Part shown: piece after piece, positions 59,250 to 64,000 of the stretch
Layout of the letters: every line of letters starts with the position of its first letter
Numbering within the stretch: the stretch's first letter is position 1
Assembly (NCBI RefSeq): GCF_963678635.1
Contig: NC_087066.1
Location: 36,457,152-36,521,151 of the forward strand
From: Symsagittifera roscoffensis
Taxonomy: Eukaryota; Xenacoelomorpha; Acoela; Convolutidae
Reading direction: 5' to 3'
Length of the DNA stretch: 64,000 nt
Position numbers and translations under genes: made by a program
The notes under the pieces: model-generated
The model's input: the letters and a program-made list of their open reading frames with translations, nothing else
Told to the model about the DNA's origin: nothing
The model's database searches: none

Positions 59250-60100
59250 GTAAAATTTGCAAATCCTGAAAGTACTCTTACAGTACCCGATTTCAACGTT
59301 GGGAAATATAAATTTTGAGGAACTTCACCCTTAAGTTTTCCAAAAAAATATACTTTGTTTTGAAAACCAGAAAAAATGACACATCTCGAAAACTACCAAG
59401 ATTTGAGCAGTCTTAATTTAAAGAAAAATTCTCAATCTCTGACCGTACTCTGATAGCACACAATTACATGATTGGCAATTTCACTTTGGTGAGTTATTTC
59501 GACATTTGAGTTAAAAAATTAAAACTTCCGATGAAATCACAAAAATCGTCTTATCTCTTGAACTAAGAAGATTTGTGATTTCTTAATTGGAAACCCAATT
59601 CGCGAACCCTGAGGAAAACTACAAGGTTTTGAGCAGTCATATTTAGAGGCAAAATTTGCAACTTCTGAGAGTACCCTCACAGTTTCCAACAACAGGATTG
59701 AGAACTTCAAAGTTTTGTATTTTTTTAACTTCTAATTTTTCTGAAAAATTCCAAAAAAAAATCGTAAAAAAATCAAATCTAAACGTACAAAGATTTGAGC
59801 AGAAACAATCGGAGGCAAGGTTCGCAACCTCTGAGAGTACCCTCAGATTATCCAACAACAGGGTTGAATCTTCAAAGTTTCGAAACTTCTTAAGATCTAA
59901 GTTTTTTTGAAAATTTTTGAAAATTATATAAAAAAGTCATTTCTCGAAAAGTACAACGATTTGGAGGCAAGATTGGCAACCCTCTGACGTTAACTTGACA
60001 GCACCCAACTACAGGGTGAGACTTTCAAAAATTGAGAAATTTTTTTCAAATTAAAAAAAAAATCCGAAAACTGCCGTACCTCGTAAAAAGGATTCAGTTA
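59250..60100. repeat. Degenerate tandem repeat, units of about 155-220 bp, after copy C
   Basis: Five units start near 59,250, 59,425, 59,646, 59,812 and 59,965. The core is GGCAAAATTTGCAACTTCTG, then AGAGTACCCTCACAG, then CCAACAACAGGRTTGAG and CTTCAAAGTTT. Each is preceded by a stretch like AAACTACAAGATTTGAGCAG. The first two units are also at about 53,530-53,866 behind copy B. The small open frame at 59,656-59,910 is repeat-derived. Confidence 0.75.
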
Positions 60101-60661
60101 TTCATATATGGATGCCAGAATCGCAAAAACTAGGAAACCCCTGAAAAAATTAAACTATTGGGTTGCTTATTTCAAACTTGATGAAATGAACACTGAATTT
60201 AAACTGCAAAATCGAAAAATCTTAACCGTTGCAATATACGATATAGCTTAGCCGTGCAAAAATTTTTGTTAAACATATAAAAACAATACGCTGAAAAGCT
60301 TAAACATGGCGAGAAAGTAAAGCCCGCATTAAAAAACAAATAGATAGTACATAAACAAAAAAAAAGCAGTTGTACAGACAGACAAACTTAATTTGACCTC
60401 GAAAATTTTTTTCTTAAGCATTCCAATATATGATATAAATTAAACGTGGAAAAATTCTTTCGTTTAAAATGCAAAACTATTACGCTTAAAGATGCGAGAT
60501 AGCTGTCGCAAGCATTTAAATATAGTATAGACAGAACTAGAGCATAGAAACAGCCTCTTGCCATATAATCCACAAGAATACGCTCCGAGAACTTGAACAG
60601 CTATAATCAATCACTGGACTCCAATTTGTAAATCAATACCAGATATCAGCAGTAGAAGAAC
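60101..60661. other. AT-rich spacer with a diverged internal duplication
   Basis: About 60,213-60,345 and 60,400-60,540 look like an old duplication: CAATATACGATATA against CAATATATGATATA, ACAATACGCT against ACTATTACGCT, and GGCGAGAAAG against TGCGAGATAG, in the same order. No gene is recognised; the short minus-strand frame 60,388-60,573 is unremarkable. Confidence 0.45.
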
Positions 60662-60928
60662 ATGAGACTACTTAAACACATTACAACAACCAACAAACAT
60701 ATTTACACAATGAAAAAAGAACACCAAAGAAAAGCAAACCAAAACCAAGCCTATATAAAGAACAAACCGTTACTTACAAGATCAAATATCAATTCCAGAA
60801 ACAAAAAAGTCCGAGCAAATCCAACAATCTGGACTTTGAAACCAACCAAAAAGATAAAAAAAGTTTTTATTTCACAAAGAAAGAACTTGAAAAAAGTAGA
60901 AATAAATGACCCATCTAAGAAAAGGTGA
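60662..60928 (+). CDS. Unidentified 88-residue open frame, Lys/Asn/Thr-rich
   Basis: Starts at ATG 60,662 and codes for a basic, low-diversity protein (many K, N, T, I), as expected of chance frames in AT-rich DNA. No domain, signal peptide or membrane segment is evident, and there are no splice-site clues that I can defend. It could be an exon of a host gene, but I give this little weight. Confidence 0.15.
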   Translation: MRLLKHITTTNKHIYTMKKEHQRKANQNQAYIKNKPLLTRSNINSRNKKVRANPTIWTLKPTKKIKKVFISQRKNLKKVEINDPSKKR

Positions 60929-62252
60929 GAACTTTATACTGACATAAACATATCATACTGACTCGTTACTTCCTCTCATCCAAAATCTCATCAATATTCC
61001 GATAAATTATTACCTCCATCCATTGTCAAATATTTGAAACGTTACACTTTCGATCTCTGTTTCTCAGAAATAAAGATAAAACAAACCAGCCAATCACAGC
61101 CCTTTTTTCTTTCATATTTTTCATTCGCCACCACTGTTCAATTAATCGATCCAATCCCAGTTTGAACTAGAGTCAAAACTAAAACTTAGATACCTTCAGG
61201 TCAAAATTAGCAGCAGCCTCATCTTTGACAACTCAAGTAAGTATCATATCAACGTTGCAATCTTTCTCGAAAACTCAGAACGAAAATCAACACAATTGGA
61301 TAAATAAACACCCCTAAATTACCAAAAGAAAATAGTAAAATTGGCCTAACGTAAAAATATCATAAAATCACGTAGCCTTAAGCCAATCTAGCCCACAAAA
61401 ACCTTTCTATATTGACTTTATAATCAAAATTTTTCCAGTTTTTAGGATTTGATTCATAATTTTCAAAATCTTCTCGCAAATCTACTTTTACTCTTTCTAA
61501 ACCATTGATCAATTAATCAGGTAGCATTACCTTAAAAACCCTTCTTTTTAAATGTTAGGATATCTTTTTCACAAAAAAAATAAATTTTAATAATTTAAAC
61601 AATTTTCCTAACTTTAGTAGCATCATGAATCCTGACACTCTATAATTGACATAGAAGAGCAATAATCAGCTTTGAATTAGATGTCATAATGCTCATCATT
61701 TTTGTCGACGAATACTACCAAGACCATAAGGCTTCTTAAACTGAAACAAACATTAGGCAAAATAACAGCAAGAGTGCTGATCAAATCCCAAAAACAAATT
61801 CCCCACCAACCAACCCATCGCAAAACTTTACCCAAAAATCTCTACACAACCGAAAGTTCAAATATACATTCAACCACTCACAAGCATCTACTCGAACTTT
61901 GTATGTCGAAAAACCCTATACCTATGAAGACCGACAAGCACTATTATGAGAACAATTGACTCCAGTTTATCATATTGCACCTTTAAGTAAACCACAGTAC
62001 CAACCAACGTATAACACATATCCGTCATTGTAATAAGAATTAAACAGATTCAGACACCACCGTCAAAATTAAACCTCGAAAAATTGCAATCGAAAGACAG
62101 TTCAACACCGATGAAACAACAGGAATCTCAGAACACCGAGAGTTCAATTTAACATATTTTCACCATCTTAACCATCAACTTTATTAACCCTGCAAAGCAC
62201 TATAATAGAAAAAAACCCTACACTCACAAATATCAGCTCACTTCCATACACT
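60929..62252. other. AT-rich intergenic sequence, no gene seen
   Basis: I see no recognisable protein, RNA gene or repeat. One 85-codon frame (61,702-61,959) has no recognisable motif and the composition of the surroundings. Confidence 0.6.
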
Positions 62253-62426
62253 AAATCTACGCTCAGACTACGTAGGTTCAGCCCCAGCTTCCGAACAAGA
62301 ATAAGGATACCCGTTCAATCCTCAAACACCTTCCCATAGAAATCTACGCTCAGACTACGTAGGTTCAACCCCAGCTTCCGAACAAGAATAAGAGAACCCG
62401 TTCAATCCCCAAACACCTTCCCATAG
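62253..62426. repeat. 87-bp tandem duplication (two copies)
   Basis: AAATCTACGCTCAGACTACG opens both copies (62,253 and 62,340), and both end with CACCTTCCCATAGA. They differ at only a few positions. The period is 29 codons exactly, but both strands contain stops, so a coding role is not supported. Confidence 0.9.
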
Positions 62427-62538
62427 ACTACCGTATTGGACGAACTACAAATACCCACACGGTGAACCAAAATCAGCACGGTATAAAAACATCAACTCAA
62501 CTAAAATCATTTTCCCTACCATCAACATCAGCAACAAA

Positions 62539-62760
62539 TCAATCGACGTTAAATCTTCCCAATAAGTTTACAAGTTCCCAATAAAAGATATCACGAACTA
62601 CAAAAAACTTGTAAACCTTTACAGCAAGATTGGAACACTTTTGTAGCACCACCTCCTTTATTTTATCAAAAGTTAGACGAAATCCGACTTCACAGTTAGG
62701 CACTACATTGATTATAATATCGACACCACATTCACAGACATACAAGGCCACAACATCCAA
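62539..62760 (-). other. Unidentified 73-residue open frame on the minus strand
   Basis: The minus-strand frame from 62,760 has less biased composition than its surroundings (Cys-rich start, mixed hydrophobic and charged residues) and could be part of an exon or a decayed gene. No domain is recognised. It may be weakly related to the frame at 63,395-63,577: both have a V-rich strand-like run followed by a K-x-Y/F-x-F ending. Confidence 0.2.
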
Positions 62761-63394
62761 ATAACAAAATCTAGTTTTAAAAATAAAAAAATCAATGAAA
62801 TCAAAAATTTTTATAAATCACCCAAAATAACTATCTCACCTAAATATTACAGTACAATCTGTAACCACTTCATTAATTTGTACTGAATTAATATATAAAT
62901 ACGATAGATAAACTAAAAAAGCAAGTGGTTATGCAACTTTTTGTGATCCATATTCAGTACTATCAGACTCATGTAACTTTTGATATTACTACTAGTAAAT
63001 ATTTTTACTTCTTAGCACATTCAGACCAACGTTTCGCGACGTTGCATCACCACGCCCCGGATCACAAACCTCATTGTAGCACATTTTTGCGAAGACAATC
63101 AACAAAAAACATTAATTAATAACGCAACAAAACAAAAAATAGAATGCGAATTAGAACCTCAAGCAATAGAGCAACTAATGTAATTACCACGCTCTACTCC
63201 AAAGCCCGCTTTAGGACACTTGTAGGCCGGGAGTTTACAAGAAAAGTATCTGAAAAGAAAGTACACTGTTCAAAAGTTTTCAGTGGAAACAAAAATGGAC
63301 TTGATCACGAATCATAATATGAAAGTAATTTAGAACGTTTGATACAGCTCACTCCTGAAGATTGTAAGAACGAACTAAAACGTTCAAATTTACT

Positions 63395-63577
63395 TTAAAA
63401 AAGAACAAAGTCGAAAACTTGTAAATTTTTACCTTTTTCCAGACTAAACACATCAACATCAACTTGAACAAGGTCATGGTCAAACACAATTTGAAGATAA
63501 ATACCCCTATCCTGGTGCACCTTGACGAGTAATCCATGACCTTCACAAAAAAATGGAACAAGTTCAATTTTACACAA
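63395..63577 (-). other. Unidentified 60-residue open frame on the minus strand
   Basis: From 63,577 the minus strand reads a plausible mixed sequence (CEGHGLLVKVHQDRG, then FDHDLVQVDVDVFSLEKG). An overlapping frame (63,349-63,594) is hydrophobic and less protein-like. No family recognised. Confidence 0.2.
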
Positions 63578-63806
63578 GATTCAAAGGACGACACTATAAT
63601 ATATCAGGGCATCACTCTTCGCATAATTGTCTCCGTGTGCTTAAGACAAGGTTATGCGATAAACCTCATCTGGAGCTTTTGTGGAGCAGTAATTCCGTAG
63701 GGGTTTTCTTGTTTGACATATTGACGATGAAAATGTCTCGTAGTATTCTGCGCTCTAGGGTACCTAAGTTGCACTGCGTTGCCAAATCACTAAGCACCGA
63801 ATGAAA

Positions 63807-64000
63807 TTACGTTTTGTAATTTTTTTGGGAAAGCACTTATACCCCTACCAAACGGTAGCAACGGCTAAATAAGGCACATTTAAGTTGTTCACGAAAATAA
63901 GGAAGGGTTAGGGAACCTTGAAATCAAAAACAAGTCGGAAATAGGCCGGTTAGTAGACCCCTCCCAGTTAAGGGAAATAGTTAAATAAGCAGCTCAGCTT
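63807..64000 (+). mobile_element. Start of a fourth Gypsy leader copy (D), cut by the window end
   Basis: From TTACGTTTTG (63,807) the sequence follows 37,192 onward (copy A) and 44,493 onward (copy B) to the end of the window, including ACCCCTACCAAACGGTAGCA. It shares some variants with A (GGGAAAGC, AAGGCACATTT) and some with B (TTAAGTTGTTCACG). The start is internal to the leader, so it is again a backward-jump junction rather than an element end. Confidence 0.88.

Larger units (their letters stand above)
53871..59590 (+). mobile_element. Ty3/Gypsy element copy C (internally deleted leader and gag, full pol remnant)
   Basis: Starts at the position equivalent to 45,621 of copy B and follows B at near identity, with two internal deletions. 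The first, about 740 bp, lies between the two leader repeat units (junction 54,417-54,426). The second, about 1.8 kb, removes most of gag (junction about 54,556). From 54,556 to 59,580 the offset to B is 5,721-5,724. Homology to B ends at 59,580 only because B ends there; C runs on into the repeats at 59,250-60,100. Confidence 0.9.

Overview
This window is eukaryotic and almost certainly from an animal, probably an invertebrate. The evidence is a decayed CR1/L2/jockey-like LINE with a PHD-finger ORF1, a Ty3/Gypsy element with a CCHC gag knuckle and a YVDD reverse transcriptase, a second non-LTR-type reverse transcriptase, a fragment of another LTR-element RNase H, AT-rich intergenic sequence and microsatellites. 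I recognise no intact host gene, rRNA, tRNA or CRISPR array, and I cannot name the species. Every recognisable coding region is retroelement-derived and broken.

Layout. (1) 1-4,186: tail of one ORF, then an almost full-length dead LINE (ORF1 347-1,287; endonuclease and reverse transcriptase ORF2 1,306-4,137), ending in a 500-bp TATTAC/TTA microsatellite (4,187-4,683). (2) 4,855-34,747: about 30 kb of nested direct duplications. The basic unit (called U here) is about 2.45 kb. It carries TTGGTA-rich blocks, a minus-strand reverse-transcriptase fragment, a T/C-rich tract, a 12-bp palindrome and a 36-39-bp minisatellite. U occurs whole or partial ten times. A 10.5-11.6-kb higher-order block (U units plus a mosaic segment S) is present twice. 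S holds the longest copy of the minus-strand reverse-transcriptase element and, further upstream on that strand, a Gypsy pol fragment. Copy 2 also keeps an LTR-element RNase H remnant (30,655-31,135) that copy 1 lacks. (3) 34,801-60,100: three direct, overlapping segmental copies (A, B, C) of one dead Ty3/Gypsy element. A has leader and gag; B has leader, gag, protease, RT, RNase H and a C-terminal region; C has a shortened leader and gag plus complete pol remnants. (4) 60,100-63,806: AT-rich sequence with small tandem repeats and no recognisable gene. (5) 63,807-64,000: the start of a fourth copy (D) of the Gypsy leader.

The clearest theme is architecture rather than gene function. Nearly every breakpoint is a backward jump that resumes homology upstream (periods of about 2.45, 3.64, 6.1, 7.3, 8.25, 10.5 and 19.3 kb). 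The Gypsy copies share the same disabling mutations, so they multiplied as DNA after the element died. One junction (23,127-23,164) carries a 13-bp inverted copy of adjacent sequence, a signature expected of template switching during repair. Assembly error must be excluded before any of these duplications is taken as biological.
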